From: Fodinicurvata sp. EGI_FJ10296
GTDB taxonomy: Bacteria; Pseudomonadota; Alphaproteobacteria; DSM-16000; Inquilinaceae
DNA length: 64,000 nucleotides
NCBI RefSeq assembly: GCF_040712075.1
Contig: NZ_JBFCVL010000001.1
Span: 441,501-505,500, forward strand
Direction of reading: 5' to 3'
In this document: in pieces, positions 1 through 8,324 of the stretch
Layout: each line of letters begins with the position of its first letter
How positions within the stretch are numbered: the first letter of the stretch is position 1
Made by a program: the position numbers and the translations under genes
Notes under the pieces: generated by a model
Told to the model about the DNA's origin: nothing
The model's input: only the letters and a program-made list of their open reading frames with translations
The model's database searches: none

Positions 1-309
1 CGACCGGATCTGCCCTTCGACGGTATCGCCGGTTCGCAGAGCGAAACGCCGTACCTGATTGGGCGAAACATAGATATCGTCGGGACCCGGAAGATAGTTG
101 GCTTCCGGCGACCGTAGAAATCCAAAGCCGTCCGGGAGGACTTCCAGAACGCCCGAGCCGAAGATCGCAATATCGTTCTCGGCCAACTGTTTCAGGATCG
201 CAAACATCATGTCCTGCTTGCGCAGGTTGCTCGCGTTCTCGATCTCCAACTCTTCGGCATATGCCAGAAGATCCGCCGGAGATTTATCCTTGAGGTCTTG
301 TAGATGCAT
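1..309 (-). CDS. rho: Transcription termination factor Rho, N-terminal part (cut by window edge)
   Basis: Rho is the hexameric RNA-dependent ATPase that ends transcription at C-rich unstructured sites. The 103 codons seen run from the start to the RNA-binding cold-shock-like domain. The N-terminal helical part has [19 protein letters not shown] and [15 protein letters not shown]. The RNA-binding part has [19 protein letters not shown] followed by the [19 protein letters not shown] stretch, all near-invariant in alphaproteobacterial Rho. The ATPase domain lies beyond base 1. The start MHLQDLK is the usual one for the family. It is transcribed leftward, away from the hemE-side origin, in the common order rho-hemJ-hemE, although here a J-domain gene on the other strand separates rho from hemJ. 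Confidence 0.97.
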   Translation of the reverse strand, partial: MHLQDLKDKSPADLLAYAEELEIENASNLRKQDMMFAILKQLAENDIAIFGSGVLEVLPDGFGFLRSPEANYLPGPDDIYVSPNQVRRFALRTGDTVEGQIRS

Positions 310-695
310 TGATGAGCCCGTAACGGGAGTGACGGCAATCGCACGACGACTGTGTGCGGACGTCAGGTGAAGTGGAAGATGCCTGAAAAGACAGCCGAAG
401 GCGGAGGAGGGAACGTCCCGTAAGGACGATTACAGACCCGGACCGATATCGGAGGTGGAGATGAACGAGAGTCAGTCCGTATCGTCGGACTTCGACTCCC
501 GCCTTTCAGATGGGTAACCGAACCTGCGTTGCAAGTCAAATGATCACCATGACCTCCTGAAACTTTTTCGATCCTGGCAGAGATTTTTTCCCTATCAGGC
601 GACAGGAATGGGCAAGAAAGGCATCTCTGTCGTTCCGGGGCCGATACTGTATCATCCCGCCGAAACGTCCAAAGACAGTGAATCAGAAGGACCGC
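310..695. promoter_or_regulatory. Divergent intergenic region, presumed rho 5' leader with small hairpins
   Basis: This 386-bp stretch separates rho (leftward) from a J-domain gene (rightward). It holds two perfect short inverted repeats, CGTCC-CGTAA-GGACG at 414-428 and AGTCCG-TATCGT-CGGACT at 474-491. No convincing small gene was seen. rho is commonly autoregulated through its leader in other bacteria, so these stems may matter, but that is inference. AGAAGGA at 684-690 is the ribosome binding site of the J-domain gene. Confidence 0.4.
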
Positions 696-1385
696 ATGAA
701 ATCCTACATCGTTACCTGCAGCGCCGGTTTCCGCGACGCCGTCCTAGCTTTGGCGGTGCGCAAGGCCGTCACTGCAAGTGATCTCGTAACTGCGGTCCTC
801 GTTCTGCATGAACATCTCGATCCGGATTCGGTTCCCGATCCCGGAGACGCCGGACCCGATGACCGCGATGTCATCCTGCTCAAATCGGGGCCGCGCGCCG
901 GACGGGTTCTCCGCCGCAAGCCGCGGCTTCAACTTCGGCTCAAGGACGGATTATCAGACGTCTACATTCGCCGAGCTCTCGCATTGCTGCTGGCGCTGGA
1001 TGCCGGTGAACGGGCGTTGTCAGAATCCGACAGCACCGGATCGGCGGATAACGACGATACAACCGATCCCGTCCGGGATCGTGCACGGGGCCGTAGCGAA
1101 ATTGACGATGCACGTGAGCATGCCGAGGAAATGCGCGCGCTTGTATCGTTGATGACCTTCGATCCGCTACCCGACGGCGTCAGAACCGTCTCCGATGCCC
1201 GGTATGTTCTGGGTCTGCCGCCGGGCATGCGGCTCAACCGGAGGATCGTTAAAGCCCGTTTCCGGATGCTGAGCCAGATTTATCATCCCGACAAGGAAAC
1301 CGGCGATACCTTGCGGATGACTCAGCTGATCGATGCCTCACGACTCATGGAAGGCGATCTTCGCCGCCGCGAAGCGGCCGAATGA
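696..1385 (+). CDS. J-domain (DnaJ-like) protein
   Basis: A 229-aa protein with a C-terminal J domain. The signature QIYHPDKETGDT with the invariant HPD tripeptide lies about 30 residues from the end, preceded by the helix II-like stretch RRIVKARFRMLSQI. J domains stimulate the ATPase of a DnaK-type Hsp70, so a co-chaperone role is likely. The N-terminal ~170 residues are Asp/Arg-rich and not recognised. The ATG at 696 is preferred over an in-frame GTG at 678 because AGAAGGA sits 5 nt upstream of it. The gene stands alone between rho and hemJ and converges on hemJ. Client and partner cannot be inferred. Confidence 0.8.
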   Translation: MKSYIVTCSAGFRDAVLALAVRKAVTASDLVTAVLVLHEHLDPDSVPDPGDAGPDDRDVILLKSGPRAGRVLRRKPRLQLRLKDGLSDVYIRRALALLLALDAGERALSESDSTGSADNDDTTDPVRDRARGRSEIDDAREHAEEMRALVSLMTFDPLPDGVRTVSDARYVLGLPPGMRLNRRIVKARFRMLSQIYHPDKETGDTLRMTQLIDASRLMEGDLRRREAAE

Positions 1386-1429
1386 GGATGCGGCCGGGAA
1401 TTAGCAACAGCGATAATCAGGGAAACCGG

Positions 1430-1864
1430 TCAGAACGGCTTCACGATCACCGATATGACGATGATAATCAGCAGGACGGTCGGAACTTCGTTGGCAATCC
1501 GATAGAACCGGGCCGGCCGGGCATTTCGGTCGCCCTCGAAATCCTTGCGCCACCGAGCAAAGAATACATGCATCACCGTCAACGCGACGACGGCAGCCAG
1601 CTTCAGGTGCAGCCAGCCTTGCTCCAGCCATCCCGGCTGCAACGCCAACAACCAAAGACCGAATAGCCAGGTCGCGATCATCGCCGGATTGATAATACCG
1701 CGAAGCAATCGGCGTTCCATGATCTTGAACGTCTCGGAAAGTTCCGACCCCTGCTTGGCATCGGCATGATAAACGTAGAGCCGCGGCAGATAGAACATGC
1801 CGGCCATCCACGCAATGAGCGATAGCACATGCAGGACTAACACCCAGGAATAGTAATCTGTCAT
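1430..1864 (-). CDS. hemJ: Protoporphyrinogen IX oxidase HemJ
   Basis: A 144-aa inner-membrane protein of the HemJ (UPF0093) family, which oxidises protoporphyrinogen IX to protoporphyrin IX late in haem synthesis in most alphaproteobacteria. Four hydrophobic segments are visible. The first carries the conserved His in WVLVLHVLSLIAWMAG, and a later segment carries HLKLAAVVALTVMH. The middle has the family feature FYLPRLYVYHA. Length matches the family. It lies 48 bp downstream of hemE on the same strand, consistent with a haem operon. The ferrochelatase gene hemH, often found between the two in this order, is absent here. Confidence 0.95.
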   Translation of the reverse strand: MTDYYSWVLVLHVLSLIAWMAGMFYLPRLYVYHADAKQGSELSETFKIMERRLLRGIINPAMIATWLFGLWLLALQPGWLEQGWLHLKLAAVVALTVMHVFFARWRKDFEGDRNARPARFYRIANEVPTVLLIIIVISVIVKPF

Positions 1865-1912
1865 GGATCCGCTTTCGGTATGGCAATGTCCGACAGGTCT
1901 CCGGTCGACCTT

Positions 1913-3037
1913 CTAGCGTGATGGCCATTCCCGGATCAATGCACTTAAGGCTTCAACCGCATCGGGCGACGCGGCCGGGGTGATTCCGTGCCCGAGATTG
2001 AAGATGTAACCGCCATGGCCGAGTTGCGCCAGCCGTCGTCTCGCGGCTTGCAGCATCGGGTCTCCGCCTACGGTCAGAAGCACGGGGTCGAGGTTTCCCT
2101 GAATGATCGTGCTTCGCTGCAGCGCTGATGCTGTGTCGAGATCGACACCGGTATCCAGCGATACGGCCGACACACCAGTACGTTCGACATAGTTGGCCAG
2201 TTGCGCACCAATCTGTCTTGGAAAGCCGATGACCGGGATGTCGGCACGATGGGCGTGAAGGCGCTGGACCAGCCTTCTTGTCGGCTCGATGACCCATTGT
2301 TCCAGACCTTCTTCAGATAGCGCGCCGGCCCAGGTATCGAAAAGCTGAATGACATGGGCGCCAGCATCAATCTGGCGGCACAAGTAGCGCGCGGTTGCGT
2401 CGACAAGAAGATCCATGAGGGCGTTCATGGCCTCAGGATCTCGATATGACCATGCCTTGATCGTTGCGAAATCCTTCGAACTGCCGCCTTCGACCATGTA
2501 GGTCGCGACTGTCCAGGGCGCACCCGCGAAACCGATCAAGGCCGTTTCCACGGGCAGATTGCCGGCAACACGATCGATGGTCTCGAATACCGGCGCCAGG
2601 TGTGTCTCGATCCGATCGCCCGAAAGCAAGGCCAGGTCTGCCGCCGATCTTACCGGTGCAAGTTTGGGTCCTTCACCTGTCACGAAGGTAACATCCTGGC
2701 CCAATGCGTGGGGGATGACCAGGATGTCGGAAAAGAGAATTGCCGCATCCATCCCGTAGCGCCGCAACGGCTGGAGCGTGACTTCGCAGGCTTTTTGCGG
2801 ATCGTAACAAAGATCCAGAAAGCTGCCGGCTTGCTCACGGACCTTTCGGTATTCAGGCAGGTAACGGCCGGCTTGACGCATGAACCAGAACGGGGGCCGG
2901 TCGACTGCTTTGCCGTCCAGCACTCTCAGCAGCCTTTTCGACGCTCTCGCGGTCTCTGCCGCCGATTGCTCGTCGAAACCTGCTCGGGTCGCGCCTGAAT
3001 GTGGCTCGTCCATGGTGTTGCCCATCGTTCCACTCAT
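1913..3037 (-). CDS. hemE: Uroporphyrinogen III decarboxylase
   Basis: This cytoplasmic enzyme decarboxylates the four acetate side chains of uroporphyrinogen III to give coproporphyrinogen III. The N-terminal signature RPPFWFMRQAGRYLPEYR, which lines the substrate cleft, is intact, followed by ILFSDILVIPHALGQ and GFAGAPWTVATYM. The C-terminal part has QGNLDP and FNLGHGI. The product is up to 374 aa, with an N-terminal extension of about 30 residues before the conserved core. In-frame ATGs at 3037, 3025 and 3013 are all possible starts and the ribosome binding sites do not decide. It is the left flank of the presumed replication origin, as in Caulobacter and Rickettsia. Confidence 0.97.
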   Translation of the reverse strand: MSGTMGNTMDEPHSGATRAGFDEQSAAETARASKRLLRVLDGKAVDRPPFWFMRQAGRYLPEYRKVREQAGSFLDLCYDPQKACEVTLQPLRRYGMDAAILFSDILVIPHALGQDVTFVTGEGPKLAPVRSAADLALLSGDRIETHLAPVFETIDRVAGNLPVETALIGFAGAPWTVATYMVEGGSSKDFATIKAWSYRDPEAMNALMDLLVDATARYLCRQIDAGAHVIQLFDTWAGALSEEGLEQWVIEPTRRLVQRLHAHRADIPVIGFPRQIGAQLANYVERTGVSAVSLDTGVDLDTASALQRSTIIQGNLDPVLLTVGGDPMLQAARRRLAQLGHGGYIFNLGHGITPAASPDAVEALSALIREWPSR

Positions 3038-3644
3038 CGTCGTTACTGGGTCGGTGCCGGGTCTTCTCGGGGATGGTCCCCGTCGGAGGTGTTGCAGACG
3101 CGCTCCGGACCATCGAGCCGCTCGAAAATGGCCCCGGCAGATCGGCCTGCGGGCTTATCCCATATAAGGCCGGGAACTGCATCTTAAAGTTAGGTTTTTA
3201 ATTAGGTGGTGGTAGTGGTGGTGGATGGCTGTGGATAACATGAATTCCCGCCGCGACTGAAATTGTCCACAAGGTTGCCCACAGGCAAGAGGGCCGATTT
3301 CAATGCCATGGGGACGAATTTGGCGACTCGTGAAATTTTGCCGCGCGAATCGGCGCCGGAGTTACCCACACTCTGGGGATAAAGCTGTGAATAATCCGAA
3401 TGGCCGCCGACTTCCCCCGACGGGCCCCGAAAATTCGCCCTCATGGGGACTGCTTGCTGCGCAACCGCTGTAGACGGTTGCCGGAAATGGGGATGGAAAA
3501 ACACCTGGAACATGGCGCACCGGCTATCCATCAGTTATCAACAGACTTTGCAGGACCGGCGAGCCCGTTCTGCCGACGAATCGCAGATGACCGCCGGCAA
3601 CCGGCAGGCCAAGGCGCGACGACCAAAGGGAGCAGGATCGTATT
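3038..3644. other. oriC: Chromosomal replication origin (oriC) candidate between hemE and the PPDK regulator gene
   Basis: A 607-bp non-coding segment with clustered DnaA-box-like 9-mers. Perfect TTATCCACA lies at 3230-3238 (minus). TTGTCCACA is at 3263-3271, TTGCCCACA at 3275-3283 and TTACCCACA at 3362-3370 (plus). TTATCCCCA is at 3374-3382 and TTATTCACA at 3386-3394 (minus). TTATCAACA is at 3535-3543 (plus). An AT-rich tract at 3184-3205 next to the first box could be the unwinding element. Transcription diverges from here: haem genes go left, the PPDK regulator to dnaQ go right. The hemE / RP001 (DUF299) gap is the mapped origin position in Caulobacter crescentus and the proposed one in Rickettsia. 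No CtrA box with proper spacing was found in it. Confidence 0.82.
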
Positions 3645-4538
3645 ATGATGGCGCCCATCGAAGAGACAGAAGACGGCCGGATTTTCCATGTTCATCTGGT
3701 CTCCGACGCGACCGGAGAGACGATTCAGAGCGTGGCGCGCGCGTGTCTGGCCCAGTTCGACCGAGTCCACCCGGTCGAGCATTTCTGGAACATGGTCCGG
3801 ACTGGCCGGCAACTCGACCTGATCCTGGAAGATGTCCGTGCGAACCCCGGTCTTGTGATCTATACGCTGGTCGATGATCGTCTCTGCCATCGCCTTCATG
3901 ACGAATGCGCGCAGTTGAACTTGCCCTGTATCTCCGTACTCGACCCGGTTATGGAGGGTCTGGCGGTCTTTCTGGGCATGCGCGGCGACCGGCGGCCGGG
4001 GCGTCAGCACACACTGAACGACGCCTACTTCGATCGAATGGCCGCAATGGAATTCGCCCTTGCCCACGACGACGGCCAGTTGACCGGCGACCTGCACGAT
4101 GCCGATGTCATCCTCGTCGGTGTCTCGCGAACGTCGAAGACACCGACCTGCATGTATCTGGCAAACCGTGGGGTCAAAGCGGCAAATGTGCCCTTCGTCC
4201 CGGGCGTCCCGCTAACACCCCATCTGGCCGAGGTGCATCGTCCGTTGATCGTCGGACTGACCAAGGATCCAGACAGTCTGGTCCAGATTCGCAAAAGCCG
4301 CCTGCTTGCGCTGAACCAGGGCACGCCCAACAGCTATATCGATCCGGAGACGGTGCGCGAAGAAGTCATAGAGGCCCGGCGGACATTCAGCCGTCAGGGC
4401 TGGCCGGTGATCGATGTCAGCCGTCGCGCTATCGAGGAAACCGCAGCTGAAATCATGATCCTGCTGTCCCGGCGGGCGCAGGCCGGCGGGAGCGAAAACC
4501 AGGCGGCTCAGTTCGCCGCCACGGGCAAAGCGCAATGA
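3645..4538 (+). CDS. Pyruvate,phosphate dikinase / PEP synthase regulatory protein (DUF299, RP001 family)
   Basis: A 297-aa member of the bifunctional serine/threonine kinase-phosphorylase family. It inactivates PPDK or PEP synthase by ADP-dependent phosphorylation and reactivates it by Pi-dependent dephosphorylation. The N-terminus FHVHLVSDATGETIQSVA is typical. The P-loop-like nucleotide site GVSRTSKTPTCMYLANRG lies near residue 160, followed by the conserved NVPFVPGVPLTP. Length is as usual for the family. AGGA sits about 10 nt upstream of the ATG at 3645; a second ATG follows directly. It is the right flank of oriC and the first gene of a rightward run through dnaQ. Whether the target is PPDK or PEP synthase cannot be told here. 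Confidence 0.93.
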   Translation: MMAPIEETEDGRIFHVHLVSDATGETIQSVARACLAQFDRVHPVEHFWNMVRTGRQLDLILEDVRANPGLVIYTLVDDRLCHRLHDECAQLNLPCISVLDPVMEGLAVFLGMRGDRRPGRQHTLNDAYFDRMAAMEFALAHDDGQLTGDLHDADVILVGVSRTSKTPTCMYLANRGVKAANVPFVPGVPLTPHLAEVHRPLIVGLTKDPDSLVQIRKSRLLALNQGTPNSYIDPETVREEVIEARRTFSRQGWPVIDVSRRAIEETAAEIMILLSRRAQAGGSENQAAQFAATGKAQ

Positions 4539-4558
4539 CCAAGACGAGGGTATGAGGT

Positions 4559-5158
4559 ATGAGTCCTGTTGTTCTGGCCTCCGGCAGCGCCACCCGTGCC
4601 CGGCTGCTGCGCGGCGCCGGTGTCGATTTCATCGTCGATGCCGCCGCGGTCGACGAGGGTGAAATCAAGGCCGCCATGCGGGCGGAAGGCGCTTCGGTCG
4701 GCGATACGGCGGAGGCGCTGGCCGAAGTCAAGGCGACCCGGGTTTCGCAACGGCATCCGGGAAGGCTGGTCGTCGGCGCGGATCAGATGCTGGACGCCGG
4801 CAACGGCGTATGGATGGACAAGCCGCCCGACATCGATCATGCCCGCGCCCAATTGCAGTCGCTGCGGGGGCGGACCCACACGCTGATCGCCAGCGTCGTC
4901 GCTGTGCGCGACGGCGCGCGGCTCTGGCATGAAACCGATCGCGTCACCCTGACGGTAAGGCCATTTTCGGACACTTTCCTTGACGCCTATATCGCGCGGA
5001 TCGGCGACGACATTCTCTCCACCGTCGGCGGATACCAGCTGGAGGGGGAGGGCGCGCAGCTGTTCAGCAGGGTCGAGGGCGATTATTTTACGGTACTGGG
5101 GCTGCCGCTGTTGCCCCTGCTGTCGTTCCTGCGGGCTCAACGCATTCTGGAGGACTGA
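4559..5158 (+). CDS. maf: Maf-like nucleoside triphosphate pyrophosphatase
   Basis: A 199-aa cytoplasmic Maf/YceF-type protein. The family hydrolyses non-canonical or modified nucleoside triphosphates to monophosphates, cleaning the nucleotide pool. The N-terminal motif [19 protein letters not shown] corresponds to the S-x-S-x-x-R loop, and VVGADQML carries the catalytic Asp. Later come the metal- and base-binding stretches [15 protein letters not shown] and [13 protein letters not shown]. It starts 20 bp after the PPDK-regulator gene, and its stop overlaps the aroE start (ATGA), so co-transcription and translational coupling are likely. Substrate preference cannot be read from the sequence. 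Confidence 0.92.
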   Translation: MSPVVLASGSATRARLLRGAGVDFIVDAAAVDEGEIKAAMRAEGASVGDTAEALAEVKATRVSQRHPGRLVVGADQMLDAGNGVWMDKPPDIDHARAQLQSLRGRTHTLIASVVAVRDGARLWHETDRVTLTVRPFSDTFLDAYIARIGDDILSTVGGYQLEGEGAQLFSRVEGDYFTVLGLPLLPLLSFLRAQRILED

Positions 5159-6066
5159 TGACTGAGGTCACACGATTGGCCGGGGTTATCGGGTGGCCTA
5201 TCGGTCATTCGCGCTCGCCGCGATTGCATGGCTACTGGCTGGCCCGCTATGGCATCGACGGTGCCTATCTGCCCATGGCCGTTGCGCCGGACCGGCTGTC
5301 GGCGGCTTTGGCGGGGCTCCCGGCGCTGGGCTTTCGAGGGTGCAACGTCACCGTGCCCCACAAGGAAGCCGCGGTACGCTATCTCGACACCGCCACCGAG
5401 ACGGTCGCGCGGCTCGGCGCCGTGAATACGGTGACGGTGATGCCAGACGGTCGGCTGCACGGCGACAACACCGACGGTCATGGTTTCATGGAAAATCTCC
5501 GTCAGAAATTGCCGGAATGGACCCCCGACGACCGCGGGGACAGGCCGGCTGTCATTCTGGGCGCCGGGGGCGCGGCTCGCGCTGTCGGGGTCGCGCTGGC
5601 GCAGGCCGGTATGGGGACTATCGTGATCGTCAACCGGACACGGGCGAAGGCCGAAGCAGTGGCGGCGCTGATTGCCGACGCCGCGCCGGGTTCGGCCAGC
5701 ACGACCGTTCACGACTTCGAGTCGGTTGCGCGCCCTGAAGGACCGTTGAGCCGGGCAGGCATCCTGATAAACACGACGGTTCTTGGCATGGAGGGCCAGC
5801 CGCCGCTGCACCTACCCCTCGACACACTGGCATCGGATACCGTTGTTTGCGATATCGTCTACGCGCCGCTGATGACGGATCTGCTGAGCCAGGCGGGTGC
5901 CCGGGGCAATCCGATCGTGACCGGTATCGGTATGCTTTTGCACCAGGCCGTACCGGGATTCGAGGCATGGTTTGGTGTGAAGCCGACGGTCGATGACGCA
6001 CTGGAGGCCTTTGTCCTTGGCCAAGATCGCGGGGGCCAAGATCGCGGGAAGGACGGCCCGCGTTGA
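5158..6066 (+). CDS. aroE: Shikimate dehydrogenase
   Basis: This enzyme reduces 3-dehydroshikimate to shikimate with NADPH in aromatic amino acid synthesis. The substrate site shows as GWPIGHSRSPRLHGYW with the two shikimate-binding serines. NVTVPHKEAA carries the catalytic Lys, and NTDGHGF its partner Asp. The NADP-binding fold begins with VILGAGGAARAVGVAL. The C-terminus GIGMLLHQAVPGFEAWFG is the usual end. At 302 aa it is slightly long because of a Gly/Asp/Arg tail (GQDRGGQDRG, an in-frame direct repeat). ATG overlaps the maf stop and the stop overlaps the coaE start, placing it in the maf-aroE-coaE-dnaQ run common to alphaproteobacteria. Confidence 0.96.
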   Translation: MTEVTRLAGVIGWPIGHSRSPRLHGYWLARYGIDGAYLPMAVAPDRLSAALAGLPALGFRGCNVTVPHKEAAVRYLDTATETVARLGAVNTVTVMPDGRLHGDNTDGHGFMENLRQKLPEWTPDDRGDRPAVILGAGGAARAVGVALAQAGMGTIVIVNRTRAKAEAVAALIADAAPGSASTTVHDFESVARPEGPLSRAGILINTTVLGMEGQPPLHLPLDTLASDTVVCDIVYAPLMTDLLSQAGARGNPIVTGIGMLLHQAVPGFEAWFGVKPTVDDALEAFVLGQDRGGQDRGKDGPR

Positions 6067-6782
6067 TCGTACTGGGACTGACCGGATCGATCGGCATGGG
6101 CAAGACCACGGCCGCTACGATGCTGCGTCGGATGGGTGTGCCGGTCCATGACAGCGATGCCGCTGTCCACCGGGCCATGGCCCCCGGGGGCGGCGCTGTC
6201 GGGCCCATTGATGCGGCGTTCGGAGACGTTGTCCGGGATGGTGCGATCGACCGGCGGCGGCTGGGCGCAATCGTGTTCGAAGACGCGGCGGCACTGAAGC
6301 GGCTGGAAGCCATTCTGCATCCACTGGTGGCAGAGGAGTCCAATCGGTTTCTGGCCATTCAGGCGCGACATGGCCGAGCCGTGACGGCGCTCGATATTCC
6401 GTTGCTGCTCGAGACGGGACAACAGGATCGCGTCGATAGCGTGGTGGTCGTATCTGCCCCGGCTTTCATCCAGCGGATACGGGTCTTGGCGCGGCCGGGA
6501 ATGACCTGCTCGCGGCTGGAAAAGGTCCTGGCCCGGCAGATGCCCGACCCGGAGAAGCGGCGTCTGGCGGATCGTGTGGTGCCAACCGGGCTTGGCCGCA
6601 TCGAGACGTGGCGACATTTGGCCGCAATCGTGAGGGCAGCCAGAGCGGACGCGGCTGAAGGCGGCATGGCCGGCCGCCGGCCGGCATGGCCGCCGCGGGC
6701 GTGGCCGCGATCGTCGACGGCGCCGTGTTCGATCTGGCTTAGATCATCGCGCTGCAGTCATCCCATTCCACACGATCAGTGA
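6063..6782 (+). CDS. coaE: Dephospho-CoA kinase
   Basis: This enzyme phosphorylates the ribose 3' hydroxyl of dephospho-CoA, the last step of coenzyme A synthesis. The Walker A loop GLTGSIGMGKTT is at residues 5-16. The substrate-lid elements HDSDAAVHR and LDIPLLLETG and the ADRVVPTGLG region follow, as in the family. The start is TTG at 6063, overlapping the aroE stop. The protein is 239 aa, about 35-40 longer than usual. The extra C-terminus is Arg/Pro/Trp-rich (RRPAWPPRAWPRSS) with no family resemblance and runs to just before dnaQ, suggesting loss of an original stop. The catalytic part is complete. Confidence 0.94.
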   Translation: MIVLGLTGSIGMGKTTAATMLRRMGVPVHDSDAAVHRAMAPGGGAVGPIDAAFGDVVRDGAIDRRRLGAIVFEDAAALKRLEAILHPLVAEESNRFLAIQARHGRAVTALDIPLLLETGQQDRVDSVVVVSAPAFIQRIRVLARPGMTCSRLEKVLARQMPDPEKRRLADRVVPTGLGRIETWRHLAAIVRAARADAAEGGMAGRRPAWPPRAWPRSSTAPCSIWLRSSRCSHPIPHDQ

Positions 6783-6793
6783 AAGGACCAGCG

Positions 6794-7504
6794 ATGCGGG
6801 AAATCGTGATGGATACGGAAACGACCGGACTCGATCCTCATAAAGGGGACCGTCTGGTCGAGATCGGCGGTGTCGAGCTGCTCAATCTCGTGCCCACCGG
6901 ACGGACCTATCACGTCTACATCAATCCCGAGCGCCCGATGTCCGAAGAGGCGTTCGCCGTTCATGGTCTTGGCGACGATTTCCTGTCCGGCCAACCGACC
7001 TTCGCCCAGGTGGCATCGGATTTCCTGGATTTCATCGCCGATGCCAATCTCGTGATTCACAACGCCGATTTCGATATCGGTTTTCTGAATATGGAACTGA
7101 AGAGGGTCGGGCATCGGCCCATCCGGCCGGAGGTCGTGATCGATACGCTGGCGATCGCCCGCAAACGCTATCCCGGGGCCCAAGCGACCCTGGACGCGCT
7201 GTGCCGTCGCTACGGTATCGACAATGCCAACAGGACGCTGCACGGCGCGCTGCTGGATTCGGAATTGCTGGCTGAAGTGTATCTCGAACTTCGCGGGGGC
7301 CGGCAGCCGGGACTGACGCTGACACAATCGGGCCCGTCGTCATCCCGGGACGGTTCAAGGGGTGGAGAGGTTGCGGCCTATCGCCGGCATGCCGCACCGC
7401 GCCCGCCAAGACGACACGAACCGACCGCCGAGGAAATCGCCCGTCACGAGGCATTCATCGATACATTGAAAGACCCGCTATGGCGGGCCGTATCGGCCGA
7501 CTAG
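6794..7504 (+). CDS. dnaQ: DNA polymerase III epsilon subunit (proofreading exonuclease)
   Basis: The 3'-5' proofreading subunit of the replicative polymerase core. The DEDDh catalytic set is visible: MDTETTGLD (Asp, Glu) at the N-terminus, HNADFDIGF in the middle, and HGALLDSELLAEVY supplying His and the last Asp. At 236 aa it has the usual length; the C-terminal 50 residues are basic and Pro-rich, like the alpha-subunit-binding tail. ATG 6794 is chosen because AAAGGA is 6 nt upstream; an in-frame GTG at 6779 lacks that. It ends the rightward run from the origin, just before a strong hairpin. Confidence 0.95.
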   Translation: MREIVMDTETTGLDPHKGDRLVEIGGVELLNLVPTGRTYHVYINPERPMSEEAFAVHGLGDDFLSGQPTFAQVASDFLDFIADANLVIHNADFDIGFLNMELKRVGHRPIRPEVVIDTLAIARKRYPGAQATLDALCRRYGIDNANRTLHGALLDSELLAEVYLELRGGRQPGLTLTQSGPSSSRDGSRGGEVAAYRRHAAPRPPRRHEPTAEEIARHEAFIDTLKDPLWRAVSAD

Positions 7505-7520
7505 CCGCCGCCAAAACCAG

Positions 7521-7551
7521 CCCCAACCCCCGGCGCAGCCGGGGGTTGGGG
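7521..7551. terminator. Bidirectional terminator hairpin between dnaQ and secB
   Basis: A perfect 13-bp stem (CCCCAACCCCCGG at 7521-7533, CCGGGGGTTGGGG at 7539-7551) with a 5-nt loop lies between the convergent genes dnaQ and secB. The T-run is short and only on the minus side (TTTT at 7513-7516). Confidence 0.75.
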
Positions 7552-7603
7552 CAATGGCGTCATCGCGGTCGATTGGATCGGGCGACGTGATCGCCCGCGG
7601 TGG

Positions 7604-8188
7604 TCAGTTCTGTGTCGTCGTTCCCGAAGCGGACGGCGTGGCCGCATCGGCACCGGCCTGCTGGCGCTGGCGTAGTGCTTCCATCTGGCGGCGGAACAAG
7701 GCCGCGAAATCGATCGGCTGGACGAGCATCGGCGGATAGCCGCCATTGCGCGTGGCCTCAGCGATGACCGAGCGGGCGAACGGGAACAGCAGCCGCGGGA
7801 CTTCGACCAACAGGGCCGGTGCCGTGTGCTCCTTGGGAACTTCGTTCAATCCGACGAGCGCCGCATAGGACAGCTCGACAAGAAAGGCCTGCTTTTCCTG
7901 AATCTTGGCGTCGGCCTTCAGGTTCAGAATGACCTCGTATCGCTCTTCCGTCAGCTTGTTGGTGCGGACGTCGACGTTCACCTGAATTTGCGGCGATGGC
8001 GATCCGCCCATGAGCGTCTGGGGCGCGTTAGGATTTTCGAAGGAAAGATCCTTTACGTATTGCGCCAGAACCTGGATCGGCGGCGGACCCTGCCGCTGTC
8101 CGCCGGCATTGGCGCCCGCTGCAGCGTCGCCGTCTGCTCCGACCGCTTGCCCAGCGGACGATGCCTGGTCCTGCGTCTCGTCAGCCAT
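7604..8188 (-). CDS. secB: Protein-export chaperone SecB
   Basis: SecB is a tetrameric cytosolic chaperone that keeps preproteins unfolded and hands them to SecA. The core is typical: IQVLAQYVKDLSFENPNAP, then IQVNVDVR, FLVELSYAALVGL and the near-invariant FPFARSVIAEATRNGGYPP with LVQPIDFAALF. At 194 aa it is longer than most (150-170) because of an Ala/Gly/Asp-rich N-terminus of about 33 residues and a Gln/Ala tail. AAGGG precedes the ATG at 8188. It lies downstream of fxsA on the same strand, 136 bp apart. It could serve the many exported proteins of the cassette region, but SecB is general and this is only context. Confidence 0.96.
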   Translation of the reverse strand: MADETQDQASSAGQAVGADGDAAAGANAGGQRQGPPPIQVLAQYVKDLSFENPNAPQTLMGGSPSPQIQVNVDVRTNKLTEERYEVILNLKADAKIQEKQAFLVELSYAALVGLNEVPKEHTAPALLVEVPRLLFPFARSVIAEATRNGGYPPMLVQPIDFAALFRRQMEALRQRQQAGADAATPSASGTTTQN

Positions 8189-8324
8189 GAGATACCCTTT
8201 TCGATTCAGCCAGTGGAAATCCTCTGGCGTTGGCTAGCACGATCCGGCACCCGCCTCAAGCGCGGCCACATTCCGTCGCGCTGTGTGCAACCGAATGTGC
8301 GACATGGCGACGGCGTTGCCGGTG

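Noticed and set aside
3184-3201. Two TTAA halves near the origin as a CtrA site
   Set aside because: The spacing is 10 nt, not 7, and no flanking C is present.
3202-3531. Minus-strand open frame inside the hemE / DUF299 gap
   Set aside because: It runs through all the DnaA-box-like sites, ends in a Thr run from a GTG-type repeat, and has no family resemblance or ribosome site.
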